A stretch of DNA of 64,000 nucleotides. Origin: JBDRMV01 sp043825615. GTDB lineage: Bacteria > CG03. Below the pieces are notes generated by a model, which ran no database searches, had not been told where the DNA came from, and was given only the letters and a program-made list of their open reading frames with translations. This document shows positions 16,456 to 24,288 of this stretch, one piece after another. Each line of letters opens with the position of its first letter. The stretch's first letter is position 1. The stretch spans positions 62,001 through 126,000 of the forward strand of contig JBDRRS010000014.1 of NCBI GenBank assembly GCA_043825615.1, in the 5' to 3' direction. The position numbers and the translations under genes were made by a program.

Positions 16456-16902
16456 ATGAAACTTTCTACGAAAGGGCGTTATGGAGCCAGAGCAATGCTG
16501 GAACTGGCGCTTAATTATGAAAAGGGTACTATGCTGCTTCGGGACATTGCCCATAGACAGGAAATTTCGGAAAGTTATCTTGAACGAATGATGACCGCTT
16601 TGGTTTCTGCCGGTTTGGTAAGAAGTTTACGCGGACAGCATGGAGGGTTTATTTTAGCAAAGCCGCCGGGCGAAATCAGGCTGAGTAAAATAATTCAGGT
16701 TGTGGAGGGTTCGCTTTCTCCGTCTCCGTGCGTTGACGACCCGAAGCTGTGTAAACGGGTTAATATCTGTGTTACCCGCGATATATGGAGGAGGTTAAAA
16801 GAAGCAATGGCAGATATTCTGGATTCAATAACTTTGAAGGATATGGTGAATATGCAGAAGAATAAGTGCGCGGGATTAGATGAGCAAATGTATTATATTT
16901 AG
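16456..16902 (+). CDS. Rrf2-family transcriptional regulator, probable sulfur/cysteine or Fe-S sensor
   Basis: 148 residues. The winged helix-turn-helix is classic Rrf2: MKLSTKGRYGARAMLELAL, then LRDIAHRQEISESYLERMM and VRSLRGQHGGFILAKPP. Three cysteines in the effector region, spaced C-x5-C-x5-C (PCVDDPKLCKRVNICV), are in the position where IscR-type members hold an Fe-S cluster. The CymR branch of this family represses cysteine metabolism, and this gene heads a locus of cysteine synthase, homocysteine and sulfate-reduction genes, so that role is likely. A strong promoter with an inverted-repeat operator precedes it. The ribosome site GGAGGCGGG is good. Confidence 0.85.
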   Translation: MKLSTKGRYGARAMLELALNYEKGTMLLRDIAHRQEISESYLERMMTALVSAGLVRSLRGQHGGFILAKPPGEIRLSKIIQVVEGSLSPSPCVDDPKLCKRVNICVTRDIWRRLKEAMADILDSITLKDMVNMQKNKCAGLDEQMYYI

Positions 16903-17004
16903 AAAAAAGAATGACGGAGATGGAGCCGCCGGCGGCGGGTGAAGAGCACAATCAGGGGCCCTATTGAGTCGAGCAGGCACGAATTAAGTATAGAAGGGGG
17001 AAGT

Positions 17005-17931
17005 ATGGCGAAAATAGCGGATAGCGTTCTTGGTTTGATTGGAAACACCCCGCTGGTCAGGTTAAGGAAAATAACTGCCGGCGCAGGAGCTGAGATTGTC
17101 GGGAAACTTGAATTTTTCAATCCCTGCGGGAGTGTGAAAGACCGTATCGGCGTGAGTATGATTAATGAAGCGGAAAAGCAGGGCTTACTAAAAAAAGGTT
17201 CCGTGATTGTCGAACCGACCAGCGGTAACACCGGTATTGCGCTTGCTTTTGTGTGCGCGGTTAAGGGATACCGTTTGATTCTTACAATGCCGGATACGAT
17301 GAGCATTGAGAGGAGAACGATGCTCAAGGCATTTGGCGCCGAAATAATTTTGACTCCCGGCAGTGAGGGAATGAAAGGGGCTATTGATAAGGCCGGAGAA
17401 ATTACAAAGAAGAACAGCAAAGCATTTATGCCCCAGCAGTTTAAAAATCCCGCCAATCCCGAAATCCACCGGAAAACCACTGCACTGGAAATCTGGAGGG
17501 ACACGGACGGGAAGGCGGACATTCTTGTTTCAGGCGTGGGAACCGGCGGAACAATTACAGGGATAGCCGAAGTAATAAAAAAGAAAAAGCCGGAATTCAA
17601 AGTTATTGCCGTTGAACCGGCGGATTCAGCGGTTCTTTCCGGCGGCCCTGCGGGTCCGCACAAGATTCAGGGAATAGGCGCCGGTTTTATCCCGGATGTT
17701 TTGAACAGAGAAGTTATTGATGAAATAATAACGGTTGAAAATGAAGATGCGATAGAAACCGCGAGGAAACTCGCAAAAGAAGAAGGGATATTTGCCGGAA
17801 TTTCCTCCGGAGCGGCTGTTTATGCGGCAATAAAAATTGCCGGACGAAAGGAAAATAAGGGAAAACTGATTGTTGTGATTCTTCCCGATTTAGGAGACAG
17901 GTATTTATCGACGGAGGTGTTTAATGTTTAG
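17005..17931 (+). CDS. cysK: Cysteine synthase (O-acetylserine sulfhydrylase)
   Basis: 308 residues from the ATG at 17005, which has an AGGGGG ribosome site; an in-frame ATG at 16939 has no such site and adds 22 unlike residues. PLP lysine in GSVKDRIG (about residue 41), PTSGNTGIALA substrate loop, GVGTGGTITG phosphate-binding loop and the ISSGAA motif near the end. It makes cysteine from O-acetylserine and sulfide. First enzyme gene after the Rrf2 regulator. A second, ThiS-fused paralogue is encoded at 28792-29934. Confidence 0.92.
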   Translation: MAKIADSVLGLIGNTPLVRLRKITAGAGAEIVGKLEFFNPCGSVKDRIGVSMINEAEKQGLLKKGSVIVEPTSGNTGIALAFVCAVKGYRLILTMPDTMSIERRTMLKAFGAEIILTPGSEGMKGAIDKAGEITKKNSKAFMPQQFKNPANPEIHRKTTALEIWRDTDGKADILVSGVGTGGTITGIAEVIKKKKPEFKVIAVEPADSAVLSGGPAGPHKIQGIGAGFIPDVLNREVIDEIITVENEDAIETARKLAKEEGIFAGISSGAAVYAAIKIAGRKENKGKLIVVILPDLGDRYLSTEVFNV

Positions 17932-18042
17932 AAGTAAAATTATCATGGCGAGATGGAACAGCTTATGGCTGATGCGATGCCCCGTATGGGGCCAAGCGAC
18001 AGGGGATTACAGACGAGTGAGAAAGTATAAAGGAGTATAAAA

Positions 18043-19251
18043 ATGGCGAAGACGATTTCCGAAATAAATGAAAAAATAAAGAAAGGTGAAGCGGTTGTAT
18101 TAACTGCCGAGGAGATGACGGACTTTGTAAGTAAAAAAGGGGCAAAGACCGCAGCGAAGGAAGTGGACGTCGTAACAACAGGGACATTCGGCCCGATGTG
18201 TTCCAGCGGGATGTATCTTAATATAGGACATTCCAAGCCGAAGATAAAACTGGGGGGAGGGTCCTGCACACTTAACGATGTTCCGGCTTATTGCGGTTTT
18301 GCCGCAGTAGATATTTATCTCGGATGCACGCATCTGCCCGACGATGACCCGCGTAACAAGGTCTATCCGGGCGAATTCAAGTACGGCGGAGGTCATGTGA
18401 TAGAGGATTTTGTCGCCGGCAAGGATATCAAGCTTATTGCCGCGGCGTACGGCACTGATTGCTATCCAAGAAGGAAACTGGAGACATTGATAAACATCAA
18501 GGATGTAAATGAGGCTGTTCTTTTCAATCCGCGGAACGTATACCAGAATTACAACGTGGCGGTCAATTTAAGCGACAAAATAATTTACACCTACATGGGC
18601 GCGCTGAAACCGAATCTGGGTAATGCAAATTACTGCAGCGCCGGTCAGCTGTCGCCCCTGCTGAACGACCCTCTGTACAAAACTACAGGAATCGGAACAA
18701 AGATTTTTCTCGGCGGCGGCACCGGTTATGTTGTGTGGCAGGGAACCCAGCACAACCCGACTGTCAAAAGAAGGGAAAACGGCGTCCCGGTATCTCCCGC
18801 AGGAACGCTTGCCGTTATCGGGGATTTGAAAGAAATGTCTTCCGAATGGCTTAAAGGAACAAGCATGTTCGGTTACGGTGCAACTCTTACGGTGGGAATA
18901 GGCATACCCATTCCGATAATCAACGAGGAAATTGCCGTATACGCGGCAGTTAAAGATGATGACATTTTTGCTCCGATTGTTGATTACAGCGAAGCGTATC
19001 CAAATGCAAAACCCGGGAATTTAGGCGAGGTTTCTTACGCCCGGTTGAAGAGCGGAAAGATTACTGTTCAGGGGAAGGATGTCGCAACAGCTCCTCTATC
19101 CAGTTATTCAAAAGCAAAAGAAATTGCGGAGATTTTAAAAGAGCGGATAAAAAAAGGGCAATTCTTATTGACTGAACAGGTTGCTTCTATTCCCGGACCT
19201 GACTCAGGACTGAAATTCAAACCGCTTAAGGAAAGACCGCTGGAGCAGTAA
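18043..19251 (+). CDS. Homocysteine biosynthesis protein (DUF39/COG1900 family)
   Basis: 402 residues, the usual family length. N-terminal KTISEINEKIKKGEAVVLTAEEM and the conserved GTFGPMCSSGMYLNIGHSKP and GTDCYPR segments identify the DUF39/COG1900 family; the cysteines in these segments are candidates for sulfur binding. In methanogens and sulfate reducers this protein, with a NIL-ferredoxin partner, converts aspartate semialdehyde and sulfide to homocysteine. Its partner follows after 1 nt, strongly supporting the same role here. Ribosome site AAAGGAG. Confidence 0.85.
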   Translation: MAKTISEINEKIKKGEAVVLTAEEMTDFVSKKGAKTAAKEVDVVTTGTFGPMCSSGMYLNIGHSKPKIKLGGGSCTLNDVPAYCGFAAVDIYLGCTHLPDDDPRNKVYPGEFKYGGGHVIEDFVAGKDIKLIAAAYGTDCYPRRKLETLINIKDVNEAVLFNPRNVYQNYNVAVNLSDKIIYTYMGALKPNLGNANYCSAGQLSPLLNDPLYKTTGIGTKIFLGGGTGYVVWQGTQHNPTVKRRENGVPVSPAGTLAVIGDLKEMSSEWLKGTSMFGYGATLTVGIGIPIPIINEEIAVYAAVKDDDIFAPIVDYSEAYPNAKPGNLGEVSYARLKSGKITVQGKDVATAPLSSYSKAKEIAEILKERIKKGQFLLTEQVASIPGPDSGLKFKPLKERPLEQ

Positions 19252-19252
19252 A

Positions 19253-19660
19253 ATGGTTACCGAACGAATTGTATTGAAATTTCCGAAGCGTGTGGTTGAC
19301 CAGCCTGTCATATGCCGTCTGGTAAAAGAATACGACCTTGAATTCAACATCCTCAAAGCTTATATTACACCGCAGGAAGAGGGTCTAATGGTTCTGGAAC
19401 TGAAAGGAGAGGATGAAAACTACAGGAAAGGAATAGATTATTTGAAGGGCACAGGCGTGAAAGTTCAGTTGCTGAGCAGTGATATAATTCGCAATGACGC
19501 AAGATGTACCCATTGCGGTGTTTGTATATCTGTATGTCCGACAGGCGCGCTGGTTATTGATTCTGTTACCCGCAAAGTTCGTTTCCATAATGAAAAATGT
19601 ATTGCCTGCGAACTCTGTGTTCCCGCCTGTCCGGTGAGAGCAATGGAAGTAAGTTTTTAA
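19253..19660 (+). CDS. NIL-domain/4Fe-4S ferredoxin, partner of the homocysteine biosynthesis protein
   Basis: 135 residues. Residues 1-75 form an ACT-like NIL domain (RIVLKFPKRVVDQPVICRLV). The C-terminal half is a two-cluster ferredoxin: CTHCGVCISVCPTGAL and CIACELCVPACPVRAM. The order NIL-ferredoxin right behind a DUF39 protein matches the two-component homocysteine-forming system (MA1821/MA1822 type). It would supply electrons for the sulfur transfer. A ferredoxin-less NIL paralogue lies at 35061-35315. Confidence 0.85.
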   Translation: MVTERIVLKFPKRVVDQPVICRLVKEYDLEFNILKAYITPQEEGLMVLELKGEDENYRKGIDYLKGTGVKVQLLSSDIIRNDARCTHCGVCISVCPTGALVIDSVTRKVRFHNEKCIACELCVPACPVRAMEVSF

Positions 19661-19666
19661 TTTAGA

Positions 19667-19975
19667 GTGGACATCCTGGAAAAAATAGCAGAACTTAAAA
19701 GTCAGGGGAAGAAAGGGGCATTGGCTACAGTGGTTGACACGAAGGGTTCAACGCCCAGGAAAGCCGGCGCAAAGATGCTGGTTTTGGAAGACGGAACCTT
19801 TTCAGGTTCCATTTGCGGGGGTTGTGTCGAGGCGGAGGTTTATCAGGAGGCCTGCCGGGTATTGAAAGACGGAGAGCCGAAAGTATTAGAGTTCAAACTT
19901 AACGAGAGAGAAATGCCGGAAGAAAGCGGTTTGATTTGCGGAGGAATAATGAAAATATTTATTGAACCGATATGA
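19667..19975 (+). CDS. XdhC/CoxI N-terminal-domain protein
   Basis: 102 residues starting with GTG. The segment ALATVVDTKGSTPRKAGAKM, then SGSICGGCVEAEV and SGLICGGIMKIFIEP, is the XdhC/CoxI domain. Full XdhC proteins also have a C-terminal Rossmann domain, absent here. XdhC proteins bind molybdopterin cofactor and help sulfurate molybdenum hydroxylases, so the sulfur setting makes sense, but the direct partner is not visible. It overlaps the next open frame by 4 nt. Confidence 0.75.
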   Translation: MDILEKIAELKSQGKKGALATVVDTKGSTPRKAGAKMLVLEDGTFSGSICGGCVEAEVYQEACRVLKDGEPKVLEFKLNEREMPEESGLICGGIMKIFIEPI

Positions 19976-19989
19976 GAGGGGGAAATAAG

Positions 19990-20730
19990 ATGCTTAAAGA
20001 CAAAATTCTTTTAGGGAAATCCGGAGAAAATGTTGCGGAGCTTGTAGAAAAGTTGAATTTTGCCGAGAAGGTTGAAAGGTCTCTTGAATTAATAGATGCT
20101 GCTTATAAGGAATTCGGCGACGGGCTCGTTGTGGCGAACAGTTTAGGAAAGGACTCAAGCGCAGTCTGGCATCTTGCAAAAAGAGTTAGTCCGAAAATAA
20201 AAGGATTTATTGTTACAACACGTTTTAAACCGGACGAGACAAAACAGTTTATGAAAGAAGAAGTCGGCAGGTATTCCGAATTAAGGGTTTTTAAAAATGA
20301 TGAAGAAGTTCCCGAAAAACTTTATGAAACCGACCCTGACCGCTGCTGCGATATTCTAAAAGTCAAACCCACCCGTCAGGCAATCGAAGAGATGAATGTA
20401 ACCTGCTGGGTCACAGGTCTCAGATGCACCGAGGGAAGAACCAGAACGGACTTTAAAGAAGTTGAAGAGAGGGATAAGGGGCTTCTTAAACTTAACCCGA
20501 TTCTCATCTGGTATGAGCGGGAAATATGGCAGTATCTGGCTCTGAACAGAGTTATTGTCAATCCTCTTTATGCGAAGGGCTACAGATCTCTTGGATGCGC
20601 TCCGTGCACAAAAATTACATCCGGCATAGATGAGCGTGCAGGCAGATGGGTTAATACAAGCAAGTGCGGGGGAGAATGCGGAATACACACTCAACCCCTG
20701 AAGACAAATGTGGACGGTGACGGGATTTGA
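19990..20730 (+). CDS. cysH: Assimilatory adenylylsulfate (APS) reductase
   Basis: 246 residues from the ATG at 19990 (ribosome site AGGGGG; an in-frame ATG 18 nt upstream overlaps the previous stop). PP-loop-type motif VANSLGKDSSAVWHL, the paired cysteines DRCCDILK and CAPC that ligate the 4Fe-4S cluster of APS-type (rather than PAPS-type) reductases, and the C-terminal ECGIH catalytic motif. It reduces adenylylsulfate to sulfite using thiols. No ATP sulfurylase gene is present in the window. The next gene, a PiT/CysP permease, probably imports the sulfate. Confidence 0.88.
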   Translation: MLKDKILLGKSGENVAELVEKLNFAEKVERSLELIDAAYKEFGDGLVVANSLGKDSSAVWHLAKRVSPKIKGFIVTTRFKPDETKQFMKEEVGRYSELRVFKNDEEVPEKLYETDPDRCCDILKVKPTRQAIEEMNVTCWVTGLRCTEGRTRTDFKEVEERDKGLLKLNPILIWYEREIWQYLALNRVIVNPLYAKGYRSLGCAPCTKITSGIDERAGRWVNTSKCGGECGIHTQPLKTNVDGDGI

Positions 20731-20736
20731 TGGTAA

Positions 20737-21705
20737 ATGGTGAAGTATAGTTTTCTTACATTGCTGGTAATCCTGTTTGCAATGAATATGGGCGGCAGCG
20801 GTATTGCGCCTTCTTTTGCGGCAAGTTACGGCAGTAAAATAATTAAGAAGAAATTTGCCGTAATTCTATTTACAATATTTGTATTTCTGGGAGCGGTTAC
20901 AGTCGGCAGAAATGTCGTTAAAACTTTAAGCAGCGGCATAATATCACCGGAATTTATTAATTTTGATGTTGCGTTAATCATAATTCTGTCTGCAACATTA
21001 ACTCTCGCTCTGGCGAATTTCCTGAGGATACCGGAATCCACAAGCATGGTAACAGTCGGAGCGATAGTAGGAACCGGTGTATTTTTCGGCAATGTCCATT
21101 TGAAACTTTTGTACCGGATGCTGTTGCTATGGATTACTTTTCCGGTCGTATCATATTTTTTAACATACTGGCTGTATAAAATAGTCTATCCGCCTTCTAA
21201 CAGGAATTTATGGATTTATGAAAAGTTCCTTATAAAAGAGAAAAATTTCAGAATATTCACCATAATTGCGAGCTGTTACGGCGCATTTGCCGTCGGAACG
21301 AATAATGTCGCCAATGCAATAGGGCCTCTGGTCGGCGCTGAACTTGTAACTCCTTCTATGGGATTATTGCTGGTTACTCCGTTTCTGGGGCTTGGAGGTC
21401 TTCTCTTTGGAAAGAGAACGATTGAAACCTTCAGTAATGAAATTGTTCCTCTGGGAAATATTTCCGCGCCCTTGATTGTATTTGTTACCGGAACTCTGCT
21501 TATTTTAGCATCGGCTCTCGGCTTTCCTTATCCGTATGTGCAACTTACTGCATTGTCTATTTTAGCAATCAGCAGCGTCAAAAACGGATATAAACATACA
21601 ATGCGCCAGAACGTGGTCAGGAAAATCTTCAAAATATGGGCCGTCACTCCTTTGTTTTCCGCAGGCCTGGCGTTTTTGCTTCTAACAATATTTTTCAGGA
21701 GATAG
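20737..21705 (+). CDS. PiT-family permease, probable sulfate transporter (CysP-like)
   Basis: 322 residues with about 9-10 membrane helices. The PiT signature GTNNVANAIGPLVGAELV occurs once near residue 188; the N-terminal counterpart is divergent (NMGGSGIAPSFAASYGS). PiT proteins carry phosphate, but a subgroup (CysP of Bacillus) carries sulfate, and this gene is 6 nt after cysH. Sulfate is therefore the likely substrate, though phosphate cannot be excluded from sequence alone. Confidence 0.75.
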   Translation: MVKYSFLTLLVILFAMNMGGSGIAPSFAASYGSKIIKKKFAVILFTIFVFLGAVTVGRNVVKTLSSGIISPEFINFDVALIIILSATLTLALANFLRIPESTSMVTVGAIVGTGVFFGNVHLKLLYRMLLLWITFPVVSYFLTYWLYKIVYPPSNRNLWIYEKFLIKEKNFRIFTIIASCYGAFAVGTNNVANAIGPLVGAELVTPSMGLLLVTPFLGLGGLLFGKRTIETFSNEIVPLGNISAPLIVFVTGTLLILASALGFPYPYVQLTALSILAISSVKNGYKHTMRQNVVRKIFKIWAVTPLFSAGLAFLLLTIFFRR

Positions 21706-21707
21706 AA

Positions 21708-22508
21708 GTGATATATTTAGAGAAAAAACAGTTCAGCCGGATGATAGAACATTGTCAAAAAGAGTATCCTAAGGAGGCATGTGGAATTCTTGCCGGGAAA
21801 GCTTGTCCTGAGCGGGGCCGAAGGGATGAAAGGGTATCAAAGGTGTATAAAATGGTTAATACCTCGGAGAAACCTGAAATCTGTTATTTTATGGAACCTA
21901 AAGAGCAATTAAAAGTATTTAAAGAAATGCGTCGGCTCGGTGTAGAGATGTTAGGAATATATCACTCTCATTCGGAGACTTTAGCCTATCCGTCAAAACG
22001 GGATTGCGAAATGGCATTCTATCCTGAAGCATCTTATGTGATCGTTTCGTTACAGGATTTTAATAAACCTGATGTGCGGGCTTTTAAAATTATGGAAGAT
22101 AAAATTGATGAGGAACAAGTTGTGGTGAGAAAAAACATTCTTTTTGTCTGTGTAGAGAATTCATGCAGGAGCCAGATAGCAGAAGCGATAGTTAATAATC
22201 TTCACCGGCAGAAATTTGTCGCTTACAGCGCAGGCTCAAAGCCTTCCGGCGCCGTGAATCCGTTGGCAATAGAAGTAATGAAGGAAATAGGAATCGATAT
22301 TTCCGGGCAAAAAAGCAAGGGCTTTGATACAGTCGGAGATATAGAATTTGACTATGTAATAACCATGGGCTGCGGTGATTCTTGCCCTGTTTATCCTGCA
22401 AAAGAGAGTTTTGACTGGCAGATAGATGACCCGAAGAATAAACCAATAGAGTTTTTTCGAAAGGTGAGAGATGAGATTCAAAGAAAAATTCAGGAGTTGT
22501 TAAAATGA
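21708..22508 (+). CDS. JAMM/MPN metalloprotease fused to thioredoxin-type arsenate reductase (ArsC)
   Basis: 266 residues from a GTG at 21708 (ribosome site AGGAG); an open frame further upstream is inside the permease gene. Residues about 1-135 are a JAMM domain: catalytic Glu in KEACGILAG and the zinc motif HSHSETLAYPSKRD. Proteins of this class cut sulfur-carrier proteins (Mec+, QbsD). Residues about 140-266 are a low-molecular-weight phosphatase-like ArsC: NILFVCVENSCRSQIAEA (C-x5-R loop), MGCGDSC with further redox cysteines, and a DDP...DEIQRKI end. Within the JAMM part, a KACPERGRRDER insert derives from a dispersed repeat. The fusion is unusual; it may reuse the ArsC-like part for a thiol-redox or phosphatase role in sulfur transfer. 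Confidence 0.8.
   Translation: MIYLEKKQFSRMIEHCQKEYPKEACGILAGKACPERGRRDERVSKVYKMVNTSEKPEICYFMEPKEQLKVFKEMRRLGVEMLGIYHSHSETLAYPSKRDCEMAFYPEASYVIVSLQDFNKPDVRAFKIMEDKIDEEQVVVRKNILFVCVENSCRSQIAEAIVNNLHRQKFVAYSAGSKPSGAVNPLAIEVMKEIGIDISGQKSKGFDTVGDIEFDYVITMGCGDSCPVYPAKESFDWQIDDPKNKPIEFFRKVRDEIQRKIQELLK
21801..21833. repeat. Dispersed palindromic repeat inside the JAMM-ArsC gene
   Basis: CTTGTCCTGAGCGGGGCCG and then AAGGGAT is a word seen as an intergenic repeat in many bacterial genomes. Here it is kept in frame and encodes KACPERGRRDER, an insertion with no counterpart in JAMM proteins. Confidence 0.5.
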
Positions 22509-23659
22509 ATTTTATTCTTTTAGGGATTAGTCATAAAACCGCTCCGGTAAAAGTGAGGGAGAGATACTCATTTTCTAAAAAGCGGCTTTCAGAGACTTTG
22601 ATTAGATTATCCAGGAATAAAATGATAGATGAAGTGGTGCTCCTTTGCACCTGCAATCGAACAGAAATATATGCAAACACACTTGCCCGCCGCGACTTGG
22701 CAGGCGGGGATTTTACAGATGCGGCGAAAAAATCTTTATACAGCGAATTACGCCGTGCCTGCCGGCAGGCAGGAACTACGAACTACCCCACGACTTCGCT
22801 TAGGGCAGGCGAATTACAATACTTTTATTTCCTGCAAAACAAGGATGTGATCAAACATCTTTTCAGGGTTGGTGCAGGTCTTGATTCTCAGGTTATTGGA
22901 GAAAGCCAGATTCTGGGACAGGTGAAAAATGCATATTTCCATGCAAAAGAACTGGGAACAACAGGGAAATATTTCTATAAGCTGTTTCAGAAAGCAATAG
23001 AAGCAGGCAAGATTGTACACAGGACAACTAAAATATCTGAGGGGAATATTTCTATTGGTACTGTTGCATTGAGGATGGCTGAGAATTTATTGGGAACTTT
23101 GAATGGAAAGAAGATTTTGATAATTGGAACAGGAAAAACCGGCGAATTAGCAGCTAAATATCTGGCAGATAGAGGAATATCCGGATCCTTTGTTGCTAAT
23201 AGAACCCATGAAAAGGCAATAGAACTCGCAGCAAAAATTGGCGGCAGAGCAGTCGGATTTAATAATCTGAAAAATGAAATTAAAGATACAGACATCATTA
23301 TCAGCGCCACAGCCAGTCCGCATTTGATTTTGAAAAAAGAGATGATTAGAGAGATTATGAGTCTTCGCAGAAAACCTCTTTGTTTAATGGACCTGGCATT
23401 ACCGCGTGATATAGACCCTGAAATAAAATGTATTAATAATGTGAGTTTGTGCAATTTAGATGACTTTAATTTAATAATTGAAGAGAATTATAGAAAAAGA
23501 GTTCAAGAGGCAAAAAAAGCAGAAGAGATTATAAAAGAAGAGGTGAAAAAATTTTGGAAATGTCTAAACGAACCACGAACAACCCCTCGACTTCGCTCGG
23601 GGCAGGCGAATTACGAACCACGGTTAGAATCGGCACCCGTCCGAGCCGGCTTGCTTTAA
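22505..23659 (+). CDS. hemA: Glutamyl-tRNA reductase, with repeat-derived insertions and a shortened C-terminus
   Basis: 384 residues. The N-terminal catalytic domain has the active-site cysteine in VVLLCTCNRTEIY, then the HLFRVGAGLDSQVIGESQILGQVK segment and the NADPH domain (KILIIGTGKTGELAAKYLADRG). It makes glutamate-1-semialdehyde for tetrapyrroles. Two repeat-derived stretches lie between residues about 60 and 103, and the protein ends soon after KFWKCL in about 27 repeat-encoded residues. The helical C-terminal dimerisation domain (about 100 residues in other members) is missing. It starts within the last codons of the JAMM-ArsC gene (4-nt overlap) and overlaps hemC. Confidence 0.88.
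   Translation: MNFILLGISHKTAPVKVRERYSFSKKRLSETLIRLSRNKMIDEVVLLCTCNRTEIYANTLARRDLAGGDFTDAAKKSLYSELRRACRQAGTTNYPTTSLRAGELQYFYFLQNKDVIKHLFRVGAGLDSQVIGESQILGQVKNAYFHAKELGTTGKYFYKLFQKAIEAGKIVHRTTKISEGNISIGTVALRMAENLLGTLNGKKILIIGTGKTGELAAKYLADRGISGSFVANRTHEKAIELAAKIGGRAVGFNNLKNEIKDTDIIISATASPHLILKKEMIREIMSLRRKPLCLMDLALPRDIDPEIKCINNVSLCNLDDFNLIIEENYRKRVQEAKKAEEIIKEEVKKFWKCLNEPRTTPRLRSGQANYEPRLESAPVRAGLL
22686..22708. repeat. Palindromic repeat within hemA (copy 1)
   Basis: CCCGCC (22686-22691) and GGCGGG (22703-22708) form a hairpin inside the coding sequence. The encoded LARRDLAGGDF is not a hemA sequence. Confidence 0.45.
22755..22817. repeat. Palindromic repeat within hemA (copy 2)
   Basis: Contains the perfect palindrome CCTGCCGGCAGG (22758-22769) and then CGACTTCGCTTAGGGCAGG and CGAATTAC. 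The same 27-bp core recurs, with one or two changes, at 23588-23614. It is in frame and adds about 20 residues to HemA. Confidence 0.65.
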
Positions 23660-24288
23660 AGCAGGCGGAGGAAGCAGCGGAGATGTTGAATGATTGTGAA
23701 ATCAGGTTTGAGGTAAAAACATATAATACTTCAGGAGATATGGATAAGACCACTCCGATTTCAGAAATTGACGGGTCTGATTTTTTTACGGACTTTCTTG
23801 AAAAAGCATTATTAAACGGTGAAATAGATATAGCCGTGCATAGCGCTAAAGATTTACCTGATAAAATATCCGACGGACTGGTTATTGCTGCTGTAACCAG
23901 GTCAATAGACCCGTATGATGTGTTAATTTCCAAAAACAATTTAAGTTTAAGCGAACTTCCAAATGGCGCAAAAATCGCAACAAGCAGTATTCGGCGTAAA
24001 GAGCAGTTAAAAAAATACAGACCTGATTTTCAGATTCTGGATATTAGGGGCAATATTGAGGAACGTTTAGCAAAATTGGATAACAGTAACCTGGACGGCA
24101 TTGTAATTGCCGCCGCCGGATTAATCCGTTTAGGTCTGGAAAACAGGATAACTCAAAAGATTCCTTTTGAAATTCTTGTGCCTCACCCTATGCAGGGAGC
24201 GCTGGCAATAGAGACACGTAAGGATAATGAAGAAATGATTAACAGGGTGAAAAAACTGGACACAAGACATATTGAGAAGAAAAGATGA
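23560..24288 (+). CDS. hemC: Hydroxymethylbilane synthase lacking the C-terminal cofactor domain
   Basis: 242 residues from the ATG at 23560; a TTG 6 nt upstream is also possible. Domains 1 and 2 are recognisable: IGTRPSRLALKQAEEAAEML, VHSAKDLPDKISDGLVIAA, TSSIRRKEQLKKYRPDFQ and LDIRGNIEERLAKLD. It normally polymerises porphobilinogen to hydroxymethylbilane. It stops after MQGALAIETRKDNEE and about 15 more residues, so domain 3 with the GGC cysteine that binds the dipyrromethane cofactor is absent. There is no frameshift: the next gene begins in the last codons (ATGA). The first ~20 residues are encoded by a repeat shared with the end of hemA. Whether it is active is doubtful. Confidence 0.85.
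   Translation: MSKRTTNNPSTSLGAGELRTTVRIGTRPSRLALKQAEEAAEMLNDCEIRFEVKTYNTSGDMDKTTPISEIDGSDFFTDFLEKALLNGEIDIAVHSAKDLPDKISDGLVIAAVTRSIDPYDVLISKNNLSLSELPNGAKIATSSIRRKEQLKKYRPDFQILDIRGNIEERLAKLDNSNLDGIVIAAAGLIRLGLENRITQKIPFEILVPHPMQGALAIETRKDNEEMINRVKKLDTRHIEKKR
23570..23623. repeat. Dispersed repeat spanning the hemA end and hemC start (copy 3)
   Basis: Shares CGACTTCGCT, GGGGCAGG and CGAATTAC with the copy at 22791-22816, flanked by ACGAAC/CGAACC words. It encodes both the last residues of HemA and the first residues of HemC in different frames. Confidence 0.65.

Noticed and set aside
16939..17004. Upstream start for cysteine synthase
   Set aside because: The 22 extra residues have no counterpart in cysteine synthases and the ATG at 17005 has a far better ribosome site.
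17945..18040. Two short open frames (25-31 codons) between cysK and the DUF39 gene
   Set aside because: They overlap each other, have weak ribosome sites and no recognisable protein; probably leader sequence.
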